From contig NZ_CP151767.2 of NCBI RefSeq assembly GCF_038443705.2, positions 1 to 64,000 on the forward strand: a stretch of 64,000 nt of DNA, read 5' to 3'. Each line of letters opens with the position of its first letter. Position 1 is the first letter of the stretch. Source of the stretch: Yoonia sp. SS1-5. GTDB lineage: Bacteria > Pseudomonadota > Alphaproteobacteria > Rhodobacterales > Rhodobacteraceae. Shown piece after piece: positions 18,083 to 26,290 of the stretch. A model generated the notes under the pieces. It made no database searches. It was not told where the DNA came from and saw nothing but the letters and a program-made list of their open reading frames with translations. The translations under genes and the position numbers were made by a program.

Positions 18083-19383
18083 CCGACTTTTTCAAGGGTA
18101 TTCCCAAGATCGCCTTTGAAGGGCGTGACACCGACAATGATTTTGCTTTTCGCCACTATGACCCCGATGCGGTGGTGATGGGCAAACCGATGAAGGATCA
18201 TCTGCGGTTTGCGGCGGCCTACTGGCATTCATTTGCATGGCCCGGCGGGGATCCTTTTGGCGGGCAGACCTTTGAAAGGCCCTGGTTTGCCGACGGTATG
18301 CAGGCGGCGAAACACAAAGCCGACGTCGCGTTCGAGATGTTCCAGATATTGGGCGTTCCCTATTTCTGCTTTCACGATGCCGACGTGCGACCCGAAGGGG
18401 ATAGCTTTGCGGAAAACACAAAGAACCTCGCGGAAATAGTTGATTACTTTGCGGAAAAAATGGATGCGACCGGCGTAAAGCTGCTCTGGGGAACGGCCAA
18501 CCTGTTCTCTCACCGGCGGTTTATGGCGGGGGCCGCAACCAATCCGGATCCGGATGTTTTTGCCTTCTCTGCCGCCACGATCAAGACCTGCATGGATGCC
18601 ACGATCAAGCTGGGTGGCGAAAACTACGTGCTGTGGGGCGGGCGCGAAGGGTACGAGACACTGCTGAACACCGATATGGGCCGCGAGCGTCAGCAGGCGG
18701 GCCGGATGCTGCAAATGGTGGTGGATTACAAACACAAGACCGGCTTTCAGGGCGCGATCCTGATCGAACCCAAACCGCAGGAACCCACCAAACATCAATA
18801 TGATTATGACGTGGCCACGGTTTACGGCTTTCTCAAGGATTTTGGGCTGGAAGGTGAGGTCAAGGTCAATATCGAACAGGGCCATGCCATTCTTGCCGGA
18901 CATACATTCGAACACGAGCTTGCCCTGGCGCGCGAACTGGGCATTTTCGGGTCGATCGACATGAACCGCAATGACTATCAATCCGGCTGGGACACTGATC
19001 AGTTTCCCAATAACGTGCCGGAAATGGCGCTTGCCTATTACGAGGTGTTGCGGGCGGGGGGCTTTACCACTGGCGGTACAAATTTTGATGCCAAGCTGCG
19101 GCGACAATCGCTGGACCCCGAGGATCTGATCCTTGCGCATGTGGGCGGGATGGATGCCTGCGCGGCCGGGCTGAAGGCTGCTGCCGCCATGTTGACAGAT
19201 GGCAAGCTGGAAGCGGCCCGCGACGCCCGTTATGCAGGTTGGGACACGCCGGATGCGCAAGCCTTGCTGAAACAGGCGACGCTTGATCACTGCTACGATT
19301 GCGTGCTGCGTGATGATATCAATCCCGCGCCCCGGTCCGGTCAGCAGGAACGGCTGGAAAATCTGGTTAGCCGTTACCTTTAG
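18079..19383 (+). CDS. xylA: Xylose isomerase XylA
   Basis: The protein has 434 residues, the class II length. Family motifs are clear: [12 protein letters not shown] with the catalytic His and its Asp, the metal-site segment [16 protein letters not shown] with Glu and Lys, and [15 protein letters not shown] with further metal ligands. It interconverts D-xylose and D-xylulose in the cytoplasm with divalent metal ions. The start overlaps the xylB stop (ATGA). It ends the operon. No clear terminator hairpin is visible in the 76 bases before the next gene. Confidence 0.96.
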   Translation: MTDFFKGIPKIAFEGRDTDNDFAFRHYDPDAVVMGKPMKDHLRFAAAYWHSFAWPGGDPFGGQTFERPWFADGMQAAKHKADVAFEMFQILGVPYFCFHDADVRPEGDSFAENTKNLAEIVDYFAEKMDATGVKLLWGTANLFSHRRFMAGAATNPDPDVFAFSAATIKTCMDATIKLGGENYVLWGGREGYETLLNTDMGRERQQAGRMLQMVVDYKHKTGFQGAILIEPKPQEPTKHQYDYDVATVYGFLKDFGLEGEVKVNIEQGHAILAGHTFEHELALARELGIFGSIDMNRNDYQSGWDTDQFPNNVPEMALAYYEVLRAGGFTTGGTNFDAKLRRQSLDPEDLILAHVGGMDACAAGLKAAAAMLTDGKLEAARDARYAGWDTPDAQALLKQATLDHCYDCVLRDDINPAPRSGQQERLENLVSRYL

Positions 19384-19459
19384 GCGCCCGCAACCGCTCT
19401 GACTTGTACCCGGATGACGGGCTGCTAGGGTCACGTGAGGCGATGCGAGGACCCAGCAC

Positions 19460-20413
19460 GTGATTGGCGCGATTTTTCGGGCAATCCGACATAAATATCT
19501 GAACCTGACATTTCGGTCAGGTGACGGATATCTTGTGCGGATCGTCGAGCGGCCGGGGCGCTGGATGGATCGGGCCGCGCTTGGCGGGCTCAGCGATCAG
19601 TTGCGCCAGATTGCCGGCCGGACCCTGGCCAGTGGTGATCTGCATTATGGCGTGTTCTCGGGCGATGCGGCGTCCATGGAAAATGTCATCATCACCCTGA
19701 TCTGCAGGCGTGACGGGGTGCCTATCGCCTTTAATGCGCTGGCTGTGATGCAGGTCGACACGCAGCCGCAGCCGACAGAGGTACTGCATCTGGGGCTGGT
19801 CATGGTTGACCCGGATGAGCGGTCAAAAAACCTATCCTGGCTGCTTTATGGGCTGACATGTTTCCTGATCTTCGTGCGGCGGCAGTTCCGCCCCCTTTGG
19901 GTATCAAACGTCACCCAGGTCCCTGCCGTGGTCGGTATGGTCGCCGAGATGTTTTCAAACGTCTGGCCTGCGCCGGGATCGGGGCGCCGCAGCCTGAACC
20001 ATCTGCTGCTGGGGCGCGGCATCATGAGCGGACATCGCGTAGTTTTTGGTGTGGGACCCGAGGCCGGGTTTGACGAGGACGGCTTTGTCATCACCAATGC
20101 CTATACCGGCGGATCCGACGATCTGCGCAAATCATGGGAAGCTGCGCCAAAACACCGGGACGCCCAATTCAACACATATTGCGCCGACAGGCTGGATTAC
20201 GCGCGCGGCGATGATCTGCTGCAACTGGGGCAGATGGACATGGCCGCCATGCGTCGCTATCTCGGCCGCGAAGTGCCAAAATCCGCTCTGGTTGGTTTGG
20301 TGTTGACGGCCGGATTGGTTGGACTGCGGCGGGTGTTTCTGCCGGTTCTGCATTGGGCGGATGCGGGCCAGCAATGGTCGATCCTGCGCCCTTGGGCCGT
20401 GCGGCGAAAATGA
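19460..20413 (+). CDS. Unrecognised protein, possibly GNAT-like, first gene of a three-gene operon
   Basis: The protein has 317 residues and starts with GTG. I do not recognise a named family. The segment LHLGLVMVDPDERSKNLSWL followed by WVSNVTQVPAVVGMVAEMF loosely resembles the acetyl-CoA-binding part of GNAT acyltransferases; this is a weak inference. One hydrophobic stretch lies near the C-terminus (SALVGLVLTAGLVGL), which might tether it to the membrane. Its stop codon overlaps the start of the membrane protein at 20410 (ATGA), and that gene overlaps the glycerate kinase, so the three are probably made together. A role in glycerate-containing lipid or polymer metabolism is only a guess. 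Confidence 0.7.
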   Translation: MIGAIFRAIRHKYLNLTFRSGDGYLVRIVERPGRWMDRAALGGLSDQLRQIAGRTLASGDLHYGVFSGDAASMENVIITLICRRDGVPIAFNALAVMQVDTQPQPTEVLHLGLVMVDPDERSKNLSWLLYGLTCFLIFVRRQFRPLWVSNVTQVPAVVGMVAEMFSNVWPAPGSGRRSLNHLLLGRGIMSGHRVVFGVGPEAGFDEDGFVITNAYTGGSDDLRKSWEAAPKHRDAQFNTYCADRLDYARGDDLLQLGQMDMAAMRRYLGREVPKSALVGLVLTAGLVGLRRVFLPVLHWADAGQQWSILRPWAVRRK

Positions 20414-21618
20414 TCAGCGCGGCCCCGATCATGACCGAACTGTTCCTGTCCGGCGCGGCGCTGGCAGGGCTTTGGGTGCTGGCGGCAACCTTGCATCAGC
20501 GCGATCAGTGGGACCCGATCAACCGGCGTTTCCTGTTTGGTGTGCGTGTTCTCATGACCCTGTTTGCCGGGCGTGTTCTGGTGGTGCTGACGGACCTGGC
20601 CGCGTTTCGCATATTAGAGCTGCTGGCCGCTGCCTTGATCCCACTGGCGGTTTTGCTGTTGACCGAAGGGTTGCTGCGCCGTCATGCGCCGCCCTTTGTC
20701 AAAGCGATCATCGGGATTGGCGCGGTGATCTTTGGGTTCAGTGCATTCTGGTATTCCGACAGCATTGATCCCGCCCGGCTTGTGGCCTTGCTATGCTTTC
20801 AGGTGGCGGGCTTCTGTCTGGCCGGCTGGCTGATCCTGACCCGTGATCGGGCATCGCTGCTGCCCAGCGAGAATATCACCGTGACCCGGCTGGGGCTGAC
20901 GCTGATCCTGTTTGTGCCAATGGCGCTGGGGGATTTTCTGCTGCTTTACCTTGATCTGCCGGTGCAGTTTTCGGCCCTGGGTGTGCTGGTGCTATGTTGG
21001 CTGGCCATTGGGCTTGCGCGCCGCGATCTGGGCCATCGTGCAACCCTGTTCAGCCTGTTCTTGATGATCGCGGCCGCGGTGCTGCTCGGCCTGCTGGTCG
21101 GTTTTCTGGTGGGGATTGACCGGGATGGCGGGCTGATGCTGTGCGGTATCCTTGTGGCGGCAACCTTGCTGGTGATGATCTATAACGACGCGCGCGCCCT
21201 GCAGTCCGAGGCGCGCAGCCTTGGCTTGCTGCAGCATATGGCAACCGCCGAGATCAGCGATCCGGTGGCATTCCTGCAGGATTTGCAGGCGCACCCGCTG
21301 GTCGAAGGAGCGGTGATCGTCAGCGAGGAAAGCCTTGTTGATTTGCAATCGCCGGTACTGGACCGGATCTTTGACGCCACACCCGTGCTGCGGCGGGCTG
21401 ATCCGCCGGCGCTGGGTGTGTCGGCAGACGATCATATCGCGCATCTTTTCGCCCGGTATTCGGCCACCCATATCATGCTTGCGTCGGTCCGTCCCCGGGT
21501 GCTGATCGCGTTGTCCATGCCAGCGATGCGGGCATCCGACAGCGCAGAGTTGGAATTGCAGGTCGTGCAGCGTATGGCTGTGCTGATATCTGAGCGAACA
21601 GGAGGCCCGCATGGATAG
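20410..21618 (+). CDS. Unrecognised multi-pass membrane protein with C-terminal soluble domain
   Basis: The protein has 402 residues. The first two thirds contain about eight hydrophobic segments (for example LFLSGAALAGLWVLAATL, LVALLCFQVAGFCLAGWLI, IAAAVLLGLLVGFLVG). About 140 residues of predicted soluble sequence follow, starting near NDARALQSEARSLGLLQ. The layout resembles sensor or 7TM-type proteins, but I see no histidine kinase, GGDEF or other output motif. The start at 20410 is chosen because its ATGA overlaps the preceding stop. An alternative in-frame ATG lies at 20353. Its 3' end overlaps the glycerate kinase start by eight bases. Confidence 0.75.
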   Translation: MISAAPIMTELFLSGAALAGLWVLAATLHQRDQWDPINRRFLFGVRVLMTLFAGRVLVVLTDLAAFRILELLAAALIPLAVLLLTEGLLRRHAPPFVKAIIGIGAVIFGFSAFWYSDSIDPARLVALLCFQVAGFCLAGWLILTRDRASLLPSENITVTRLGLTLILFVPMALGDFLLLYLDLPVQFSALGVLVLCWLAIGLARRDLGHRATLFSLFLMIAAAVLLGLLVGFLVGIDRDGGLMLCGILVAATLLVMIYNDARALQSEARSLGLLQHMATAEISDPVAFLQDLQAHPLVEGAVIVSEESLVDLQSPVLDRIFDATPVLRRADPPALGVSADDHIAHLFARYSATHIMLASVRPRVLIALSMPAMRASDSAELELQVVQRMAVLISERTGGPHG

Positions 21619-22794
21619 GTTGCGCGCGCAAGCATTGCGGATATTTCAGGCAGGGGTGGCTGCTGCTGATCCCCACGCCGCTGTCACGGCAGTACTGGAT
21701 GATGTTCAAACACCGGCCCGCATCATCGCGGTTGGCAAGGCCGCGCGCCGGATGGCTGCGGCTGCAATGGCCCGGTTTCCGGGGGTTCCGGCATTGGTGG
21801 TCACCAATTACGAAAATGCCACCCCGTTGGCGGGGGCCACGGTGATGGCCGCCGGTCATCCTGTGCCGGACGAAAACGGTGCAAAGGCGGCCCAAGCGGT
21901 CATCGCAGCATTGCAGGCAAGCGATGGTCCGGTGCTGGCCCTGATCTCGGGGGGTGGGTCCGCGCTTTTGCCTGCACCGGCGCGCGCGCTGTGTCTTGCG
22001 GACAAGATTGCGGTGAACCAGGCCTTGCTGGCCGGCGGTCTGGAGATCAACCAGATGAACCTTGTGCGCCAGCAATTGTCCGATTTGAAAGGCGGTGGGT
22101 TTTTGCGGCATGCAGCCCCGCATCCGGTCACGGCGCTGCTGTTATCGGACGTGATTGGGGATGATCTGTCGGCAATTGCGAGCGGACCAACGGTTGGCCC
22201 GATCGGGACTGCGCAGGATGCGATCGACGTGCTGCAACAGGCCGGCATTTGGGGCAAGCTTCCCGATGTGGTGCAGCAGCATCTTTTGTCCGCGCCGCCT
22301 GCGCCCACACTCCCCGCGGCGCGCAACATCCTGATTGGGTCCAACGAAAAAAGCGTGGCTGCGATGGTTGATGCAGCGCCAGACGCGCGCGCCTTGCCGC
22401 AGCCGATCACCGGTGATGTGGGGCAGGCCGCAATAGCGATCTGTGACGGGGCAGGCCCGGGCATCACGGTCTGGGGGGGGAAACCACCGTTGTATTGCAG
22501 GGCAGCGGGCGCGGCGGGCGCAATCAGGAACTTGCCTTGCGGATCGCGCAAGAGGCCGCGCGGCGGGGCTGGCGCGACTGGGTCTGCCTGCAAGGGGGCA
22601 GCGACGGCCGCGACGGCCCGACCGACGCGGCAGGCGGTCTTGTTGATCAGGATACGATTGGAAAGATCACCGATCTTGCAGGGTTGCTGGCCAATAATGA
22701 CAGCTACGCGGCGCTTGCGCAGGCCGGTGACCTGCTGATGACCGATGCCACAGGGACGAATGTTGCCGATCTTGGGGTGATGATCCGACCTTAA
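21611..22794 (+). pseudogene. Glycerate 2-kinase (MOFRL/GckA-TtuD family), frameshifted
   Basis: From 21611 the frame encodes a typical glycerate 2-kinase: AVGKAARRMA, AGHPVPDENG, ALISGGGSALLPAP, LLLSDVIGDDLSAIASGPT. After GITVWGG the frame is lost at a run of eight G residues (22473-22480). The rest of the family sequence (TVVLQGSGRGGRNQELAL, LQGGSDGRDGPTDAAGG, LLMTDATGTNVADL) continues in another frame to a stop at 22794. Nine G residues would restore one continuous 394-residue protein. The cause may be a real mutation, phase variation, or a homopolymer sequencing error; both halves are otherwise intact. The intact enzyme would phosphorylate glycerate to 2-phosphoglycerate. It overlaps the membrane-protein gene, so it is the third gene of that operon. 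Confidence 0.85.
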
Positions 22795-22795
22795 T

Positions 22796-22810
22796 GGGTT
22801 CTGACCCTAA
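22796..22810. repeat. Short gene-end element CTGACCCTAA (copy 1 of 3)
   Basis: The sequence gggttctgaccctaa begins just after the stop of the glycerate kinase. Related copies occur at 51336-51350 (gggtcctgaccctag) and 53454-53467 (gggtctgaccctaa). Each forms a small GGGT/ACCC palindrome at a gene end. No function is known to me. Confidence 0.4.
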
Positions 22811-22830
22811 AGCGTTATGCAAAAACCTGA

Positions 22831-22877
22831 ATCGCCTAACGCTGCCTGAAATCAAAGATTTCAACGCATTAGGCGAT
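22831..22877. terminator. Nested inverted repeat between convergent genes
   Basis: The outer arms atcgcctaa (22831-22839) and ttaggcgat (22869-22877) enclose a perfect inner hairpin tgaaatc-aaa-gatttca (22847-22863). It lies between the ends of the glycerate kinase (plus) and flavin reductase (minus) genes, where a bidirectional terminator is expected. No long T run is present on either side, so termination is not certain. Confidence 0.5.
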
Positions 22878-22899
22878 ATGCGATGTATCAGGTATTTCG

Positions 22900-23424
22900 T
22901 CAAACGCTGTCGTCATCATCATGTTCGATGAATGCGCCATACTGCCCCGCATGAAAGACCAGCGGCGCGCCGCCTCGATGATGGGCCTTGGTCACCTGAC
23001 CCACAACAATCACGTGATCCCCGGCATCATGTGTCGCATGCAGATTGCATTCAAAGGTTGCCAGCGCCCCTTCGATGATGGGCATGCCGCAATGGGACAG
23101 ATGCATGGGAATTTGGCCAATGGCGGTTTTCGACCGCAGGATCGCGGCGCAAACATCGCGCTGATCCGCCCCCAGTACATGCACAGCAAACCGGCGCGAT
23201 CCGGCAAAATGTTCGAACCGCTTGGATGCCTTGGCCGGTGACCACAGGATCAGCGGCGGATCCAGCGACACGCTGGCAAAACTGTTGGCCACAATGGCAA
23301 CCGGCCCTTCGGGGCTGTCGGTCGTGACCACGGTGACGCCGGTGACGAATGTCCCCAATGCCCCGCGAAAACTATCGGAATCGCTGCTTGGGTCGAATGT
23401 TGCAAGTGTACCAGCGTCCATCAC
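22900..23424 (-). CDS. Flavin reductase of a two-component monooxygenase (SmoA-like)
   Basis: The protein has 174 residues of the FMN-binding flavin reductase-like family, with FVTGVTVVTT near the N-terminus, VANSFASVSLDPPLILW, and HVIVVGQV near the C-terminus. It would reduce FMN or FAD with NAD(P)H and pass it to the SsuD-like monooxygenase two genes upstream. Its start codon overlaps the stop of the aldo/keto reductase (ATGA). A flavin reductase with an aldo/keto reductase and an SsuD-like monooxygenase matches the SmoA, SmoB, SmoC set of the sulfoquinovose monooxygenase pathway. The substrate is an inference from context. Confidence 0.85.
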   Translation of the reverse strand: MMDAGTLATFDPSSDSDSFRGALGTFVTGVTVVTTDSPEGPVAIVANSFASVSLDPPLILWSPAKASKRFEHFAGSRRFAVHVLGADQRDVCAAILRSKTAIGQIPMHLSHCGMPIIEGALATFECNLHATHDAGDHVIVVGQVTKAHHRGGAPLVFHAGQYGAFIEHDDDDSV

Positions 23425-24320
23425 GGAACCTCATTCCCTAGGGCAGCGGTATAGAGCTTATACCATGTCTGCCGATCCATATTTACATTCAAAGCATCCG
23501 ATAGGCGCTTGATCCTGCTGATATTATTTGTCCCCATCACAGGCATGATCCGGGCCGGATGCGCCACTAGCCATGCAACGGCCACAGCCCCGATATCAAC
23601 ATCGTTTTCCTGTGCAACGCTTGTCATCGCCGTACGCAATTCCGCATTGCCTTCGCCACTGACAAGGCTGCCGCCGCCCAAGGGCGACCACGCCATGATC
23701 GGGATGGCCCGTTCCTGCAGATAGGCGACATCACCATTGGTAAAGCCGTGATGCGCGGTCAGTGACAGTTCTATCTGGTTGGTGATCAGGGGGGTGTCCA
23801 TCGCCGATTGCAGCAACGTCCAGTCATGAAGCTTGAAGTTGGAAACGCCAACGGATCGGACCTTACCGGACGCGACAATCTGGTCCAGTGCGGCGCCCGT
23901 CTCAATATGGTTCATCAGCGGGTCGGGGCGGTGAATAAGCAATGTGTCGATCTTGTCGACGCCCATAAGGCGCAGGGAATGATCGACAGATGCGACGATA
24001 TGGGCCGGGCTGGTATCGTAATATTTGACCTGCGCGCTGTCTGCGTAGCGCCCGGCGGGGATCAGTATATCGCATTTCGTGACGATCTCGATCTGTTCCT
24101 TCAACTGCGGGGCAGCCGCCAGGGCCTTGCCCAGCACCTCTTCTGCGGCGTAGCCGCCATAGATATCGGCCTGATCCATCGTGGTGATGCCCTGTTCCAG
24201 GCAGACCTCAAGCTTGGCCTGCACATGGGCCGCAGATGTGTCGGTGTCATCTGCCAGACGCCACATCCCATAGATGATGCGGCTGAATGACAGGTCGTTG
24301 GTAATCTCAATACGGTTCAA
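23421..24320 (-). CDS. Aldo/keto reductase (YdhF-like; SmoB-like role)
   Basis: The protein has 299 residues of the AKR fold. The catalytic tetrad is visible: Asp49 and Tyr54 in MDQADIYG, Lys82 in VTKCDI, and His130 in LLIHRPDP. The C-terminal cofactor segment VMGTNNISRIKRL supports NAD(P)H binding. It overlaps both neighbours by four bases, so the three genes are translationally coupled. In the sulfo-SMO pathway this position is taken by SmoB, which reduces 6-oxo-glucose, formed by sulfoquinovose desulfonation, to glucose. A general aldehyde reductase is the alternative. Confidence 0.88.
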   Translation of the reverse strand: MNRIEITNDLSFSRIIYGMWRLADDTDTSAAHVQAKLEVCLEQGITTMDQADIYGGYAAEEVLGKALAAAPQLKEQIEIVTKCDILIPAGRYADSAQVKYYDTSPAHIVASVDHSLRLMGVDKIDTLLIHRPDPLMNHIETGAALDQIVASGKVRSVGVSNFKLHDWTLLQSAMDTPLITNQIELSLTAHHGFTNGDVAYLQERAIPIMAWSPLGGGSLVSGEGNAELRTAMTSVAQENDVDIGAVAVAWLVAHPARIMPVMGTNNISRIKRLSDALNVNMDRQTWYKLYTAALGNEVP

Positions 24321-25474
24321 TGACGTGGTCCTGTGCCCAATGGTGTCGCGGGTGTTGTTTTTGGCACGCGCCCATAAACATGTGGCAACGAGCAGGTGTT
24401 CAGATGTGGCATGACCCGGGTTCCAAAATGCTTTGCCTCATCAATATGCGGGTAGCCTGAGAAGATGAAAGCACGAATACCCATCTTTTGATAGGTCTCG
24501 ATTTTCGACAGAATCTGATCGGTTGACCCGACAAGGGCCGCGCCGCATCCCGATCTGGCCCGGCCAACGCCTGTCCACAGGCCCGGCTCGACATAGCCGA
24601 ACTTGTCCGCCAATTCGCGGGCCTTGGCCTGATGGGCCACACCCAGCGAGATACTGTCATGCGCCCGGTCACGGATCAACTTGCCGTATTCGTCGTCCAG
24701 CTTGCTGACGATGTAATCAGCATATTCGCGCGCCTCCGCTTCGGTGTCGCGGACGATCATATGTACCCGCAGCCCGTAATCCAGGGTCCGCCCATGGGCA
24801 GCGGCCTGTGCATGCACATCCTTCATCCGCTGTTCCAGCTGCGCCATGGGTTCGGGCCACATCAGATAGACATCACATTGCGCGCCACACAGGTCCAGCG
24901 CCGCAGGGGAATACCCCCCGAAATAGAGCAGCGGCCCACCATTCTGCTGGTACGGGCGTGCGGGCCCGGTGGGCACAGTCGTAAACTGATAGATGTCGCC
25001 CTGATGGTTGATTTCGTCCTGCGTCCAGGCCTGCCGCAGGATTTCGACCACTTCATGGCTGCGCTTGTAACGATAGGCGCTGTCGGCCACTTCGCCCGGG
25101 AAATCGCTGCTGATCACGTTCAGTGTCAGGCGGCCCTGCAGCATATGATCCAGCGTTGCCACAGTACGGGCCAGCATGATCGGCTGCATCTCACCGCACC
25201 TTATGGCGGCCAGAAAGTTCATCCGTTCGGTCAACGGGGCCATGCCCGCGACAAAGGACAGCGTGTCCTGTCCGACCTGGTATGAAGAGGGGGCGAGAAT
25301 ATTGCGGAAACCCTGGCGCTCGGCCTCTTGCGCGATGTCGCGGCAATGCGCCCAGGACGAGCGTAGATCGCCATCCGGCACGCCGAGAAACTGATAGTCA
25401 TCAGAACAAAGCGCGGAAAACCAACTGACTTCGGCCCCGTCCAGATCAGCGCTGGTGACCGGCACAACAGACAT
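24317..25474 (-). CDS. SsuD-like FMNH2-dependent sulfonate monooxygenase (SmoC-like)
   Basis: The protein has 385 residues of the bacterial luciferase-like alkanesulfonate monooxygenase family. Features matching SsuD include GLRVHMIVRDTE (the Arg/His pair corresponding to Arg226 and His228), the mobile-loop Arg in GRARSGCGAALVG, and FIFSGYPHIDEA (the conserved active-site Tyr). It would cleave a C-S bond of a sulfonate to an aldehyde and sulfite using FMNH2 and oxygen. A strong site (GGGGAGGG) precedes the ATG. The downstream aldo/keto reductase and flavin reductase make sulfoquinovose the best-guess substrate (SmoC role), with other alkanesulfonates possible. It is divergent from a GntR regulator. 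Confidence 0.9.
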   Translation of the reverse strand: MSVVPVTSADLDGAEVSWFSALCSDDYQFLGVPDGDLRSSWAHCRDIAQEAERQGFRNILAPSSYQVGQDTLSFVAGMAPLTERMNFLAAIRCGEMQPIMLARTVATLDHMLQGRLTLNVISSDFPGEVADSAYRYKRSHEVVEILRQAWTQDEINHQGDIYQFTTVPTGPARPYQQNGGPLLYFGGYSPAALDLCGAQCDVYLMWPEPMAQLEQRMKDVHAQAAAHGRTLDYGLRVHMIVRDTEAEAREYADYIVSKLDDEYGKLIRDRAHDSISLGVAHQAKARELADKFGYVEPGLWTGVGRARSGCGAALVGSTDQILSKIETYQKMGIRAFIFSGYPHIDEAKHFGTRVMPHLNTCSLPHVYGRVPKTTPATPLGTGPRH

Positions 25475-25525
25475 CGATTCCCTCCCCGTTATGGTGTTGT
25501 TTTAACTTGCGTATCACGGGGCGAT

Positions 25526-25536
25526 TTGTGTAACAA
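25526..25536. promoter_or_regulatory. Candidate GntR operator in the divergent promoter region
   Basis: The interrupted palindrome TTGT-GTA-ACAA sits between the divergent monooxygenase and GntR genes. Two further GTATCA elements (around 25511 and 25541) flank it. Location and GT/TA/AC content suit a GntR/HutC site, but this is inference. Confidence 0.3.
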
Positions 25537-25576
25537 TAGTGTATCAATTCGACCGCATGACCATGGGAGGGGTCCT

Positions 25577-26284
25577 GTGCCGGACACCTCAGCCTTGCCG
25601 AAATATATTCAGGTCAGCGAGATGCTGATCCGCGAGATTGCCGCAGGACATCTGGCCGATGGTGCCAGACTTCCGCCCGAACGTGAAATGGCCGATGATC
25701 TGGGCATTGCGATTGGAACACTTCGCAAGGCGCTTGCGGATGTGGCGGCCAAGGGGTTGCTGCAACGCAGGCAGGGTTCGGGCAATTATATCACGCACAG
25801 GCCGGTGGTCGATTCCGTTTATGCGTTTTTTCGGCTGGAACTGCTGCGGGGGGGTGGGCTGCCCACGGCAGAACTGCTGACGGTTGACAGGCTCGCAAAA
25901 CCTGCGGGCCTTCCCGCATGCGGGCAGGCGGATAGCGGGCATCGGATCCGCCGTTTGCGGTTGCTGGATGGGCAACGGGTGGCGCTTGAGGAAATCTGGC
26001 TTGACGGGGCGCGGGCTGACCGGATCAATCCGGATGAATTGTCGGAGTCTCTTTATCACTATTACCGCAATGCGCTGGGGATCGTCATCGCCTCGGTCGA
26101 GGATCGTATCAGCGTCGGAGCCGCACCGGACTGGTCGCCGCCTGCCTTTCAGCTGAAGCGGGGCCAGCCCTGCGGGTATATCGAACGGATCGGACAGACC
26201 GCCGACAAGGCAAATGTAGAGTTTTCGCGCACATGGTTTGACGGCACGCATGCCCGCTATGTCTCGCGTATGGGAAAAGGTTAG
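25577..26284 (+). CDS. GntR/HutC-family transcriptional regulator
   Basis: The protein has 235 residues. An N-terminal winged helix typical of GntR (LIREIAAGHLADGARLPPE, then TLRKALADVAAKGLLQRRQG) is followed by a UTRA-type ligand domain (EEIWLDGARADRI, RISVGAAPDWSPP, CGYIERIGQTADKANVEFS). The GTG at 25577 is preferred because a GGGAGGGG site lies just upstream. It is divergent from the SsuD-like operon and six bases upstream of a Gfo/Idh/MocA oxidoreductase, so it probably controls one or both in response to a sugar or sulfosugar. Confidence 0.88.
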   Translation: MPDTSALPKYIQVSEMLIREIAAGHLADGARLPPEREMADDLGIAIGTLRKALADVAAKGLLQRRQGSGNYITHRPVVDSVYAFFRLELLRGGGLPTAELLTVDRLAKPAGLPACGQADSGHRIRRLRLLDGQRVALEEIWLDGARADRINPDELSESLYHYYRNALGIVIASVEDRISVGAAPDWSPPAFQLKRGQPCGYIERIGQTADKANVEFSRTWFDGTHARYVSRMGKG

Positions 26285-26290
26285 GGCAGT

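Noticed and set aside
18229..19434. 401-codon minus-strand frame opposite xylA
   Set aside because: Antisense shadow of a well-supported xylose isomerase gene.
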